A DNA stretch of 64,000 nucleotides from Euborellia annulipes. Taxonomy: Eukaryota; Arthropoda; Insecta; Dermaptera; Anisolabididae. The DNA lies in assembly GCA_023213315.1 (NCBI GenBank), contig JAKCPI010015660.1:53171-117170 (forward strand). The letters run 5' to 3'. How positions within the stretch are numbered: position 1 is the stretch's first letter; each line of letters begins with the position of its first letter. The notes under the pieces were generated by a model. It had not been told where the DNA came from. It worked only from the letters and a program-made list of their open reading frames with translations, and made no database searches. The position numbers and the translations under genes are program-made. Shown piece by piece: positions 1 through 18,005 of the stretch.

Positions 1-309
1 AATAAATTTCTACTACAAAAGGAAAAAATGAACATTTGTTGTGGGGGGGGGGGGGAGAAATTGCTGGTTACCCCTTCTCGAGGATGCGCTTCGAGTCATA
101 TTTTTTTAAATTTTACTGAATGATTTACCTTAAGATTGATTGTTTTCTAATTTTTTTTTATCAAATTTACTACATACTTGATCCATTTTTAATTCAATTT
201 TTTTTTTTGTCTTTTTCAGAGATGACAAATTTTGACTTTTTTCTCGATTAACAAATTTTGAATATTTTAATAATTATAATAAAGGATGCTTACTTTATTA
301 AAGTAAGAC

Positions 310-567
310 AACGCACACCAATTGAGCAAAAACGTTTTGTCCAAAAGCAAATCGTTTTCCTCAATGCCAACGCACACCGATTGAGCAAAACCCTCAATAG
401 AAAAACATTTTGTTCAATGATGACGAATCATGCTCAATTGTGTTTTGCCTCATGTTTTGCCTCCTCGGTGTGATTTGACTCATAGAAAAGCATTGAAAAA
501 ACAGTTTTAGGCATGATTAGTCAAAAACGTTTTGTCCGAAAACGTTTTTGCTCAATTGGTGTACGTT
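310..567. repeat. Foldback MITE with inverted ends of about 34 bp
   Basis: The left end reads AACGCACACCAATTGAGCAA and the right end is its near-exact reverse complement, finishing GCTCAATTGGTGTACGTT. An internal second copy of the left-end motif (about 369-389) and inverted CATGTTTTGCC / TGATTAGTC-type segments make the element partly palindromic throughout. It has no coding capacity. I see no clear target duplication, so the superfamily is not assigned. Confidence 0.6.
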
Positions 568-611
568 CAAGCCTAAGAAAAAATTCATAGAACAAAAATT
601 TAGAGATTTTT

Positions 612-790
612 TTTTTTTTTTTTAAGGTCTTTTTCGGCATCTAAGGCCATTTAGACCCCATCCCTATTTATTTCAAATGATTTGTAGTCAAATCAAATGA
701 AATAAATTTTTCTCGCTTGGGACGGGAAGCGAACCCGGGACTCCGGTGCGAGAGGCTAATGTCTTCTCACTGAGCCACGGCTCCCGGGCA
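612..790 (-). mobile_element. tRNA-derived SINE, family A
   Basis: Read on the minus strand, this starts with a tRNA-like head (A-box-like TGGCTCAGTGAGAAGA, B-box-like GGGTTCGCTTCC), continues with a body carrying AAATTTATTTCATTTGA, and ends in the family tail GGTCTAAATGGCCTTAGATG...AAAAAGACCTT plus poly-A (poly-T on plus at 609-623). The same tail recurs at 14,850, 15,410, 27,120, 29,750 and 35,830. It lacks proper acceptor-stem pairing, so it is not a functional tRNA gene. Confidence 0.7.
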
Positions 791-1138
791 ATTTAGAGAT
801 TCGAATGATTAAAAATTTTATAAATGAAATTTTCAATTTTTTTTTTAATTTTATATCCTTTTCGGCTGCAGTAGTCATTAAGGTTCAGCAATTCATAATT
901 ATAATTGCATCAATAATCAAGACCCGATGTGTATTGGTAAGCCTAAGAGTTCTTGTTCCTCGGAAGCTTTCATTCCGGGTTCATCAGCAACTGGCTGCTT
1001 AACAAATATGTTTTAGGTGTTTTCCTTCTTTCCGGCCATGCAATTTACAAAATTTCAAAATAAACATAAAGGGAACATTTATATGTTGACCAAACATGTT
1101 TATTTCCTTATTGATTAAAATCATAATTGTTTTTCCAG

Positions 1139-5479
<4,341 letters not shown>

Positions 5480-7788
5480 CCTTTATGGGCGAATCCCCGA
5501 GTTTTGCTTCACCTCTTCTTATTCGCCTAAAAGATCGAACCTAAAAGTAAACTCCATGATGATGGACCCCCTACGCGCCGCCAAAACCCAACACATCTCT
5601 AAACAGAAATTTAATACATCTACATTCTATCCTAACAGTTTCCTTCAGGAATTTTCCACTTAACTATAAAAAAAAAAAACTACCTTTCAATCTCAAACTA
5701 CCTGACAAGACTTGAGCAGTATTACATTATGAAATATATATTATATATATATAAGAAAAATAAATTAGCTAGAAAATCAGTTAGCATATTAAATTTAATT
5801 TACAAATCAATTTCTTTTAATTAAAGTCATTTTCAAGCTAAGGTTGTTAAAAAAATGTAATTTATTCAGCTGCGAAGCAGCATTATTTTAAACTAAGCGA
5901 GATAAAACCAATTTCTATATATAATTAATGTTTATATATATTATAATTTTTTATATATATTGGACAAGTAATTTTATTTGCATAAAATTTAATGATTACA
6001 TATAAAAATATGTGAAAGTAAATTTAAAAAAAAAAAGCTTTTCTTATCGGGTCCAATTTTTGCCAAAGGGCAAAGAAAAATGAGAATATTAACAAAAATA
6101 ATTATAAATATATTAATATATACTCTTCAAAAATTAAAAAAAAAATATATATATATAAATTATATATCAAATATTATTTGATTTTTTTTTTGCTTCTTAT
6201 TAATTTATTAAAATTTTTTTATCTAATAATAATAATTTTATCTCTTTTCTCTTTGAATCTTAAAATGTTTTGTAAAAATGTCAAATGAAAATCTATTGTA
6301 TTCTCAAATTATCCTAAAAATCTTTGGACTGGCTGGCACGATGAGGGGCACTCCGAGGCCTTCTTTCATTTTCCTCTAAGCATGCTGACACTTCACTGTT
6401 ATTCATTAATTTTATATATTTATTGTCATTTCTAAATTTTAAACCTATCTTAAAAATTTTTTAAAAGAAATCGGAGTGTTTTGTCAGTATGTTACTACTA
6501 TTTATCTTGAACCGTGTACATGTCTATTAACTTTGGCTAAAAATTTCAAAAAAAAAAAAAAAAAAAATATACTAATTAATAAAAAATAAATAAATAAATA
6601 AAAATGGTTAAATACTAAATAAATACAAATGCTATTTTTCCTAGAGTGTCTGTCCATGTATCAAATCTAAAAGATAAAAACTGAACGCTCTAGGTTAATT
6701 CAACTTGTGGATGTTTGTCAATTATTATTATATAATTGAGTCTCATAGATTTTAAAAAATAAGAGAAATATGCAAAAAAAAATATTTAAATTCTTGTGCG
6801 TACCATATTAAATAAGTTGTTGATTTTGCCCCTCAAAAAATATAATATGAGAACAACGTTAATTAATTTTCTCAAACATTACTATATATTTTATTTTTGA
6901 AAATGTAAGATATATAAATATATATAAAAAGAGATTTATTTAGAATTTTTCTATAGATGATATCTTATAAGAATTCGACGGACGGATTTCAATCAATGAA
7001 TTACTATATAGGTCCTACGTTATTCGTATTGAATACGAACAAAAAAAAAAAAAAAATTATTCCTAAATATAAATTTTTTTTCTTAAAAATTCCGTACTTG
7101 AAATTTTATAGATTTCATCTATAAATTATTATAGATATATAAATTATATAATACGGATTATGATAACACTGAGTAAAACGAAGTAGGTATTATATATATG
7201 AATAAATTTATACTCATTCCCTATCAATATAAATTTATACATATATTCGATATATTAAAAAAAAATTATATAATATATTGAAACTTAAGGAATATGGCAA
7301 TATATACACGAATATATATCTCTGACGAGGCAGCTATTCTGTTTTAACCTGCCTCGTGCCTAAAAATTATCTGTATATGCTGTTATATTTTTGGTTGTTG
7401 TAGTATAGAAATGGTATTGTAAAATAATATATATATATATTATTAAAAATATAGAAAAATGGGATTCTGTTGAGGGGAATCTAATGTTCGTAAATAATGA
7501 CAAATATCACAATTAATGTATGATTGAATGTAAATTATATAAATAAATATAAATATAAATATATATATATATTGAAAAAAAAAACACATCACAATGAAAA
7601 AAATAAATATTAAATATTCAAACTGCTTGAACTTTAAACTTATAAGGATAAACCCATTAAAAATGCTTTCAAATTTGAAGCATTCCTCACTTAGTGTCAA
7701 TTATTATTCTATATTTATTATTACTTCAGTTTTAACATTCAATATAAATTATATAGTCAAGATCAGAGGCGAAATAAATATTTATTAA
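5480..7788. other. Rab3 3' flank and AT-rich intergenic DNA
   Basis: Very AT-rich, with many short A/T runs and TATA repeats. The Rab3 3' UTR should lie in the first part; AATAAA-type signals occur near 5757 and repeatedly around 6580-6600. No ORF here resembles a protein. Confidence 0.5.
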
Positions 7789-8442
7789 GGTGCGCGTCTC
7801 GGGGTGCTAATTTTGGGACTTTCCAGCGGCCACAATTTTGAAGCTATCGACCTCAAATTTTTTTTTTAAATTAAAGCTATTTAAAATATCTACAAATAAT
7901 AGAAGCCCTTTTTTTGATTTAAAAAAAAAAAAATTTTTTTTTAGATTAATCGCATTAAATAAAAGATATTTAAAAAAAAGGAGCTCTATAAGTTGTAGAT
8001 AATTAAATTAGTAAACATTGTGTTAAAGAATAATTAATATTTTGCCTTTAATTATTTAGCTGGAAAGCAGGGGCGTATATAGAAATTTTTTTCGGGGGGG
8101 CCCGAACTCAAAAATTTTTCTGCGGAAATTTTTTTTTTTCAAGAAACTATATTTTTTTCACACGAAATTTTTTGCGGAACATTTTTTCTATTGCGGAACC
8201 AAAGTTGTCCATCCTGCGGAAAAATTTGTTGCGCTGATGTCTGTATATCCCTATATATGTATATGTGTTTGGGAAATTTCGGGGGGGGGCCGGGCCCCCT
8301 CGGTCCCCCCCATAAATACGCCCCTGCTGGAAAGTCTAGAATGAAATGGAACAGGTTGCGTGTATTCTAAAGGGGGAACACTAACGTCATCTGGTGCCGC
8401 CTCGAGTCAATCGTGTTTTAACGGTTTTTCGAGACGCGCACC
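7789..8442. mobile_element. TTAA-flanked MITE (piggyBac-like target), interrupted
   Basis: Inverted ends GGTGCGCGTCTCG (7789) and CGAGACGCGCACC (to 8442) are flanked on both sides by TTAA (7785-7788, 8443-8446), the piggyBac target duplication. About 260 bp of its length is a second element (8068-8326) inserted inside it. There is no transposase ORF. The terminal bases are not the common piggyBac CCC, so the superfamily call rests on the TTAA. Confidence 0.6.
8068..8326. mobile_element. hAT-type MITE (CAGGGGCGTATATA family) nested in the TTAA element
   Basis: Ends are CAGGGGCGTATATAG and TAAATACGCCCCTG. An exact 8-bp target duplication, CTGGAAAG, lies at 8060-8067 and 8327-8334. A second copy of nearly the same length, in the other orientation, lies at 32,029-32,288 and shares internal sequence (GCGGAACC, CATATATACATATATAGGG-like segment). 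Confidence 0.8.
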
Positions 8443-8530
8443 TTAATAAAAATTAAATTTATCAAAAATGGTTTATTTTATAGAATTTACATTTTTGAAA
8501 AAATTTACAACAAATAAATTTTAAATCACT

Positions 8531-9090
8531 AGCCGCGACGCCCGCCTTCGGCGGGCTTCGCGCCTAGCCGGGGGGCTTCGCCCCCTGGACCCTCCTCCAG
8601 CTGACTCGGGCCCGCCTGCGGCGGACTCTCGCCTTTTCTTAACTATGAGAACCGTGGGGCCCGCCTTTGCATCTAGACAGGGGGGCTTCGCCCCCCTGGA
8701 CCCCCCTCCAGCTGGCTCGGGCCCGCCTGCGGCGGACCCTCGCCTTTTCTTCTTAATTATGAAAAGAAAATTATTATTACTACTATTCCAAACCAGTGCC
8801 TGCTTGATGATTTGTTTACATTCATGGAATACACAAATGAAAAGAATACTTAAATATTTCTCTATACATTTCCTATGGGAGAAATCGTAACTTTAAAAAT
8901 TAATAACACAAAAAGTTATGGGAATTTCGGGATGAAAATAATTTTCTTGTAACCCCGAGAATGTCCTCTTTATGCAAAAAAAATTTCATTTCGAAATTCC
9001 AACGGGAAGTTGCCTAAATAGAGCGTGACAGACAGACGGACACCGACAGACAGACAGACGGACATTAGTGAATTATATATATAGATTTTA
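8531..9090. repeat. GC-rich tandem-palindrome repeat with GACA-rich tail
   Basis: 8531-8745 is strikingly GC-rich against the AT-rich surroundings. It contains short inverted repeats (CCCGCCTTCGGCGGGC, GGGGGGCTTCGCCCCC) and two copies of a unit about 110 bp apart (GGGGGCTTCG at 8571 and 8681, each followed by CCTGGACCC and CCAGCTG.CTCGGGCCCGCC). The rest (about 8865-9090) has TATGGGAGAAATCGTAACTT, a GACAGACAGACGGACA run and ATTATATATATAGAT. The same tail recurs at 16,300-16,495, so this is an interspersed repeat, not a gene. Confidence 0.6.
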
Positions 9091-9534
9091 AGGAGCTGAA
9101 TAAAAAAACCTATGATTATTGCATAAATCTGATGTTCCATAAGATAAAAATTTTTTTTTTGATCAAATAATGCAAAGATAAAATTGGGTGGATCATTGAC
9201 CTAGATACATAAAAAGCCACAAAAAATAAATAAATAAATTCTTTGGAGTTGAACATGCCTTAATTATATGGGCACTAACATTTATCGGAAGTTAGGGAAT
9301 AATATGAAATTATATTAGAGATGATAGCTTGGGGTAGTATAGGGTATAATAAAATGCCAAGAATAAGACGTTTATTTAATGGGTATTGGAATTGTACACC
9401 TTGTATATATATAGTAAGTAACACGTACATCAAACAAGGCCTTGTCAACACTAGCGTTCCTATAGGAACCCGGACACCCCCTTTGGACAGAGAAAAATGT
9501 TAATATTATGATTTTAATAATACAAAAGTTTTGG

Positions 9535-9668
9535 AAAATTCATATAATTACAATATATTTACTAAATCAAATAGCCGAAAAATGCCGCAGGAACCTGCCG
9601 TTGTACTCCGGGTGGCACCTCTATATTTTTCGACTATATGATTTAGTAAATATTAATTATATAAATCT
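9535..9668. repeat. Foldback element with arms of about 45 bp
   Basis: The left arm (about 9537-9584, containing TTTACTAAATCAAATAGCCG) is the diverged reverse complement of the right arm (about 9625-9668, CGACTATATGATTTAGTAAA). A GC-richer 40-bp loop separates them. No target duplication was identified. Confidence 0.5.
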
Positions 9669-9911
9669 ATTATTTATGTTTGGAATAATTGTGGCTAAGG
9701 CATATCTAGTATTTAACCTCTCATTCAACAAAAGATTTTTGCAATCTGGAAACATTTTGTTCACAACTGCATCGCCTTACCGCATCCGGTTCTCTTGTAA
9801 AAAAAAGTAAAAAACATTAAAACATAATTATCAAAAAACTGAAACAATTTAATTAACACAATTAAAAAGTATAAATAAAAACAAGCTGAAGAGAAGTTGC
9901 TGTTGATGTTA

Positions 9912-10341
9912 TGGAATGGAAAAGAGCAAGTACAGGTGCAGCAAATAAAGAGAGCCTTTGGATGCCAAATGCCGAAAAGGAGACGTTTCGGACGAAATTT
10001 TATTCGTCCATCTTCAGTCCTTGTAGGCTTATAAGTTCTCATTGTTGTTGCGGCACGTTTAATGTTTAGTAAGAGTCTATAAGATATCTTATAGATTCTT
10101 ACGAAGCATTAAACAGATATCTTATAGACTCTCACGAAGCATTAAACACTCGCCTTTTTTTATAAAAAAATATACATGTGCACAAATTTGTGCCGCAACA
10201 ACAATGACAACTTTGTTTGTAAGCCTACAAGGACTGAGGATGGACGAATAAAATTTTGTCCGAAACGTCTCCTTTTCAGCATTTGGCATTAAAAGGCTCT
10301 CTTTATTTGCTGCACCTGTACTTGCTCTCTTCCTTTCCATA
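9912..10341. repeat. Foldback element with arms of about 145 bp and a CGAAACGTC stem-loop
   Basis: The left arm (about 9912-10056) reads GGAAAAGAGCAAGTACAGGT... and the right arm (about 10,186-10,341) is its reverse complement. Both carry GGCTTACAAGGACTGA.GATG, then a GGACG...GTCC stem, then GAAACGTCTCC. The middle (10,057-10,185) contains a further palindrome built from AGATATCTTATAGA. ORFs on both strands here arise from the palindrome. Confidence 0.7.
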
Positions 10342-11146
10342 AATAAAAACAATTTTTAGATGGGTCCAAATCTCCAAGTCTCAGGAAACTAAGATATCGC
10401 CATTTGCAGTCTGGAGAAATTTTCTTCCTCTTGATCCTTTTCTGGATATAGGCTATAATAATATAATATTGAATAATAATAATGAAAAGAACCTGCAGAA
10501 ACAATATTTATTAAAAATTAATATTGATAATGATTTTATTTATTGTTTAATTTTTTAAGCTTAATTTATTTTTACTGATATAAGAAATATTTATTTTTTT
10601 ACACATTAAAAATATGTTTGCCTCTGATCATGAATATAAATAAGATTAATAAATCGCTTTTTATTCAAGACAATAAAAATAAACCAAAGTTTAAAATGGT
10701 AATGGCCTTGTAAGACTAAATCGAGCTTATCTAAAATGTAATGGAAAATAAGTGGACAATACATCTCGATAAAATTTAATGAGTAATTTATTAAGGGCGT
10801 AAAAATATAAGCGAATCACGAAATGTAATCTTAATAAGAATTTTCTTTTATAAAAAAGTTTTTTTTTTTTTAATTAAGGATAAGCTTAAAAATAATATTA
10901 CGGGCTTTTTTTTTAAAGAAATTATTTTTTTATTCATTTTTGAAATCACTTAAAATTTTTAATTATTTTTATGATGAGTAAATTTTTTTACAAAAACATT
11001 CTGAATATAACTTTATGAATGTTAAATAACGGGAAATTATCGTGTAATTAAAAAAAAAACTATTTCAAGTCAAATTTTTAATAATTTTAATAAATTTTTA
11101 ACAATATGTTAAAAAGAATTATTACAAGTTTTTTACATAAGAATAT

Positions 11147-14100
11147 CTAGGGTAAAACAACTTTCGAGGCGGGTCTTCCTTTGGTACCTGTTCCCGTTAG
11201 GGCCAAGACACTTCCCGCAGTTGGTTGTTTTTCAATTTCTTCAGCAGTTAATCCGAACCTTGATGTTGTTATGAATAAAATATCTAAATTCTCACCACCC
11301 CACATAACAGAGGTAGGTCGTTGAATTTCGAGATTTACTTCAAATAAAAGTTTTTTCTCGTTGGGATCCACTTGGATAACCTAGAAATGTAAAATAGTTA
11401 AAAATTTTTTTTTTCAAGTTTCTAATGGTTATTCAGTGTTAAGACAACAAACGATTTTATCAATGAATTTACAATAACTATGCAAAAGTTTTTTTTTTTT
11501 TTTTTTGTAGAAAACTTAAAAATTCTTCACCATTTTACAAATAAGGGGCTATTCAAGTATTACGTAAGCAGATTAGGGAGAGGAGGAGATCACATTTGGT
11601 TAATTTTGCTGACAAGGAAAAGTTACATATGCATTTTTAAAAGAAAAATGGGATGGGGTAGAGTTTGCTTATAATTGCATTATAAAGTGGCCTAAAACAG
11701 CCAGAGATTTGCTTACATAATACTTTTATTAGCTTCAAGAAAGTTGGTCAAGAAAACATTCATTATTCATTCAATCATACATTCATTTTATTCATTCATT
11801 CATTTTCATATATATATAAATTAATTACTCACTTTATACCCGTTGAAACATGCAATCCAAAGATTATCGTCATCATCGATTGTCATTCCATCAGGAACAC
11901 CTTCTAATTTATTTTCGTCAAAATCAAAAACTACTCGAGAACTATCTTTATCTAAAAAAAATAGTTTAAAAATATAATAACATCTGCATGTAAAAATTTA
12001 AAAAAGTTATTAAATATTAAACAAAATAATATTTATTTATTTACAGTTACCTTTCTTTGCTTATGTTAATTAATATTTACTTCAAACGATACAAATACAA
12101 ATTTTTTTTTATAATCACCATTTGTATTAGAAATGCAATATATTTATTATTTAAGATAAGAATAAAACAATTAAGTAATGGATATTAAAAGAAAAGAAAA
12201 TGAAAAATACAGTAGCCCTAGGTCTAGAATTAAAAAAAAAATAAATTTAACTAATTTTTGGAACATACTGTATTTTCAATCAATTTATAATTAAATTTTT
12301 ATGTTAATTTCGATTTTAAGAGACTTTAATAATAGAATTTATTAACATCAAAAAGGTAAGTCATATAGATAATCTTATACTATTAAATGAGCAATGTACG
12401 TTTATTTGTTTGTTTGTAAGCAATCTAACGATTTCTTTCAAATTTTAAATATATAGGCGAGGGGAGTCTACTATTTTCGGTACTAATATGCAATTGCGCT
12501 AGATCGCACCTTTGGAAAAATTCGGGTACTAGTATTCTACTAATGTGCTTTTTTAGTTTTACCCAATTTTCTCGAAATTCGCTTTAACGATTTCTTTCAA
12601 ATTTTAAATATTTTCTTATTTGCGGTACAGAAAACAAAATACGCTAGGTCTCATCTTTGAGAAACCTTGAATACTAGTATATTGTACTTTACTGAAGTAG
12701 CTCTACTTTTTTAGTTTTTTACGATTTTAAAAATGAAATATAATCTATCAGTTACAGTTGTTTTCTGGAAGGTAGGCAACCTGAGCAACTCATTACTGAA
12801 TTTTTCGATTAATTGCTCCTGTTAATTTTAACTAACAATTGTAAGTATGAAGGCTATGACCTTAGATTTCTGGAGTATTTAATAAAAAAATTTACAATAT
12901 TAGTAGATAGATATTTATTTGCTTTGTTACCAGCAAGCAAAAAGTTTAAATGTCCCGTTCCCCCTACATGTTTAGGTAGCTACAGGGCTAACTAGGCGTC
13001 AACGTCCGTGCCCTGTGCACTGCTTTAAAAGTAAATTAGAAAAGAATTTGATGGTACCTACAATCAGAATGTATTCAAACACAGACCGCGTACATATATA
13101 GAATGTCATTTATGCTGAATTAATTCCATATTCTGTTTTTTTCTCAAATTATTGAGGTGATTATATTTAGTTTAGATGTGATATAATTTTTGACATTTTT
13201 TTGATGAGCATTATTATCATATTTAGGCCGAAAATAATCTCCAAACCCCTGAAGACTTGTCCAGGCATTTTTGAAAAAATTATAATAGTCCACTAATTTA
13301 AACAAAAATAAAACAAACTTACCAAATGTTCCGTCTTCAAAATTAAAATCATATGCAACAACCTTTCGAGTAGGACTGTCAATAAAATAAAAGACTTTGT
13401 TGTCTTTCGACCAAATTAGTCCATTAGATACGGTTGTATTTTCGATTTCTAAAGTGAGATCATTATTTAACGGGTTATATTTATATAACCCTCCTTGATT
13501 TGGTACGACTTCTCCAACCACTGGTTCAGGTCCCATAGTTCCTAGAAAATTTCAATTAATGAGTAAAAAAGATTTAGAACTTAATATTTTTTTATTTATT
13601 AATATATAATGATATATTCCCTGGAAACGATCAATCTTAAAAAAGCTTAAAATAATAGAAAGTGTAGGGCCTACGTTTACGTCAACACGGAGAACACACC
13701 TAGGCCATTAAGGCCCTTTGTAATTACACACCACACGCCAGGAAACATTGGCATGTCTTTATATTCTACCATTGAACAGTATTAGGTTGAAAAAAATCAA
13801 TGGCAGGGAAATTTAAACACGAGCTCCTGTTGGGTGTCTTTGAGCGCTTTCGTCGTTCAAAAAAGACAAATTTTAAATATTTACATTTTTTTTTTAATTG
13901 GTGGAAAAAAATCAAAATATTTGAAATTAGAACATTTTTCACAATTTAACCAATGTCTTTGCCTTCTGCACTATTAATGTTTCTGCACCCTAAAATTTTT
14001 TTGCTAGATAAAGCTTCTGATTCGTTCATTTATTTTTCAAGTCATCCAATAGATATCGAGGCTCAAATATTCGCTTTTTTATTGGTTATAAAAAGACCAA

Positions 14101-17100
14101 TAACATTTACTGGGTGAGGCCAAAGTTAAGTGTTTTATTACTTGGGTGGTAAAATTCTTTATTTAACTAAAAATATCTTCCTTCCTTCCATTTTCTTTTA
14201 AATTAAAATGGCGAACAAGAAAAAAAAACATCTCATTTTATTTAACACTGAGAAATAAAAACAAAATTTTTTTTTGGCTTTCGGCCATTTAGACATTACT
14301 TTATCAAGCCTTTAATTCATTTTTCAAGACATCCAACTAGTTTATTATTTAATTATTTTCGTTAGGGGGGAGGAGCGACTAAGATTTGTCTTTTCAATAA
14401 TTATAATAAATTAGATACAATAAGTAACTTAATAAAGTAAATATAACGATAATCGTTGCAATGTATTAAAATAAATTTGATCAATGGCCAATAGTTATAA
14501 TAAAAATTTTATCAATTATATAATTAATTATTAATTAAAAAAATCCACTAAAAAAATTGTATCGCCCAAGAAGAGAATAATGGACAAGATATTATTGTAT
14601 ATCTGATCCAAAGATCAGGGGATGATCCTAAGACTAAAAGGCTAAAATTTTGCCAATATTACAGAAGATGGAGTAGCCCCTAGTAATAAATCTTAAATAA
14701 TTTTATTCAAAATAACTTTCTCAAAAAAACATAAATATTAAATAGACTCGGTATGCTGGCCCAAGGGTCGCGGGTTCGCATTCCCTCCCATGCGGCAAAA
14801 ATTTATTTGAATCGTATAGGCAACCAATCAATTTAAATGAATAAGGACGGGGTCTAAATGGCCTTCGATGCCGAAATGAATAAAATAAAAAAAAAAAACC
14901 CATGGGCTATACAAGTAAATTTGGAAGATATGTTTCTGGTTGGATTGGGCAAATCAAGCCCTCTGGACTCGAACCAGCACTTCCTTTATGCCAGGTCTCC
15001 GACTCAATCGAAATATAAATTATTTTATATATAAATAATAGAAGTACATTTCAATGATATCGGTAATGTCAAGTTAATAATAAGGTATATATATGTGTTA
15101 AGTGAAAATAAAATATAGTCTAGTCAAATATTTAAAATTAAATAAATAAGGTATTGATAAAGAAATATTTATATTAGCCATTGACGTAGGAAAGAGGGAG
15201 GGATAGGCACTTAGCTTGCGGATCCTGCCACATTTTATTTATGAGTTTTGTTTGGAGACTCGGATAATGGCGTCATTTCAACTTTTGCTTGGGTGGAAGA
15301 GGGTGGGAGTGGGTGGGGGCAATTTTTTTCTTGAATTTAGCAAACATTTTATCTTGATTTTTTTTTTTTTGCTTGAGGGAGGGAGCAATTTATTTTTTTT
15401 CTTTTTTTTAAGGTCTTTTTCGGCATTTAAGGCTATTTAGACCCCATTCCTATTTATTTCAAAATAATTTGCCAAAAAATTCATTGTTAAAAATAATTTT
15501 TTCGTTACAAACTCAAGTGTTATTTATTATTATTTTGGTAAGTTATATATTTAAATATTTTGATTATAATAAGATAAAATTAACAAAAAAATCAGAAGCC
15601 TTGGGGAAGGGGGGAGGTAAATGACGCCACTGATCTAAGAAAAAGGTTAATATGACTTTGCTCTTTGCCGGATAATAGATAGGTTGGCTGGTGCAAAGGT
15701 TAGCACCGATGCGCCGGAAAAGCTGGAGATCCTGGGTTCGATTCCTGAGGGCCATGGGACTTTTAGCCCACTTTCAAAAAAACATGCTCACAGATTTGTT
15801 AATTATTTCTATGACTAGTCAAGTCCAGATATTCATTGAATATTAATATCTAATTCAAAATTAGAGATCTCTAAAGACTTTTTTTATCGTCTACAATGCA
15901 TAGATATCTAAGGCTTTATACTGTACTTAAGAAATAATCTTTTAAATAAAGTATTACCTGCCCAAAGACGACCTGCTTCATCGGCCTTTGCGTCGTTTAA
16001 CCGATTATCAGGTCTTTCTTCGTCAACTGTTGCAAGGACTTTAGGCGTTTCAGCTAAATCACTTTCACTTGCATTATTATATGGAGAAGGCCATACCACC
16101 TCGACAATGTCTCTTCCTCGAGCAGCAACCAAAGTATCTGGTTTATTTGTTAAAATAACAAATCCAACAGGGCCATCTAAAACAAACAAAAAATTGAACA
16201 TTAATTCTATAAAAAATAAATACACTAATAGTTATATGCAATAATATAATTTTAATTCAATTAAACCCCATTTTTACTCGGGATCCTCCCCTTATAATTA
16301 CTACTATGGGAGAAATCGTAGCTTCAAAAATTAATAACTTGAAAATTTAGAAAAAAAATATTTTTTTCAGTTATCTTTAGAGGGCCCTCTTTGAAGATAA
16401 AAATTAGGAAAAAACTGGAAATTGCTCAAACAAAGCATGGGAGACAGACAGATGGACAGACATCATTAAATTGTTTATATAGATATGATTTTATTATTGT
16501 GTTGTGGGTTTTATATAAAGTTAGAAAAATATTTATTGTGATTAGATTTTTATACAATTATTAATACATTTATATAATAAATTGATTTAAAAATATTAAT
16601 GTTTAGAATCAAACTAATCTTATTTATATAAAAGTCGTAATAAGAATGGAAAAATCAATAAGTTCATATAAACTAATTTAGACTGAAAATTAGTTATTTT
16701 TAGATACGGTATATATTTTATTCAAAGGGGTCGAGGCAAATAACTATAAGTCAAATGATATCTTGATATTTACAAAAAAAAGATGACATAAATATTAATT
16801 GATTTCATTAATATTCCACTCAATAATATATTTTAAGATTTTCCTTTGAAAAATATTATATAATTAAATTTGATAAGTACATATATGGAATTCAAATCTC
16901 TAGCATATGGGGGTGGCAAAGTACACAAAGTAGAGTGAGGAAAAAAGGTAACGAAAAAATATTTTATTATTTTTCTTGTAATCAAGAAAATAATAATTAA
17001 TAATTCAAACATCCTGCCCAATTCTCTTCTTAGGGTAGGAAAGGGGGATAGCCCCATAAAGGGCCTAATTGGCCTAAGTGTGTTCCCTCTCTGGGAACGG

Positions 17101-17840
17101 ACACTTCAACCTAACCTTGCAATATAAATAGGCACAAATTATCTTTACAGCTTTCATTTAAATATAATATTTTACTGTTTTCCTTTATCTTTACTCTGTA
17201 TATTTGTAAGCTTATCAATATTTCCCTTTCTTTAAAACACCTGTTAGGATCGCTTTCGCTTCTATTCTAGAGATAACATTTTTTCAAATTTAAAGACTAT
17301 TAGAGTGAGGGATGGATACCTGAGTAGATCTTATAGTAAGGAATAAAGAAATAGCGAATGCGGCTAACAGAGAGATTTTTTTTTTCTTATATAATATGCT
17401 TGAAATGCCTAATAAATATAGCTACATTTGCTCTTTCTTTATTCCTGATTACAATTTTAAGGATTATAGGTAACTAGATATCTGATAATAATAAACATTT
17501 GCAATGCTACTGCTATGGTAAATCAAATTTTTCATTAAAAATTATTTATTTATTATTCCTGTTGTAGTTTTGGGGATAAGTTGTGAGATATGATCTAGTA
17601 AAGTAGATATATCTACTATACTACTATACTACTATAGTAGTATAAGAAATAAATAATTTTAGGTATAAGTGAAAGAAATAACCTAAGTAAAACCTAAGTG
17701 GTTGCCTATCTACAGGCGTAGATTTGTTAAGGATTTATTTTGAATATTTTTTATACTAACAATTTAGAGAATTATAGATAGAGACGTTTTAAATTTTTTT
17801 TATATAAATTATTTTTTTTTTTTTATTTGGGAAAAAAGTT

Positions 17841-17892
<52 letters not shown>

Positions 17893-17972
17893 TTTTTATA
17901 TTTTTTTTTTTTTTTTTTTTAAAAAACCTTCCCCCCCCCCCAGAAGAGGGGGGGGGGGGGGGGGGGGCCCCC

Positions 17973-18005
<33 letters not shown>

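Larger units (their letters stand above)
1..1138. other. Region upstream of the Rab3 start codon
   Basis: No protein-coding gene is visible. The stretch holds a G homopolymer near 43-56, a foldback element (310-567) and a tRNA-derived SINE (612-790). A T-rich acceptor ending in CAG (1136-1138) sits immediately before the Rab3 ATG, so at least one 5' untranslated exon must lie further upstream. It may fall in 800-1010 or outside the window; I could not choose a donor with confidence. Confidence 0.5.

Noticed and set aside
8531..8745. Bacterial contamination or a chimeric join
   Set aside because: The GC-rich part is continuous with a tail that recurs at 16,300-16,495 in the same window, so it behaves as an interspersed host repeat.
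9761..10504. Frames of 71-93 residues near 10 kb
   Set aside because: They lie across the arms of the foldback element, and the same peptide pieces appear from both arms.
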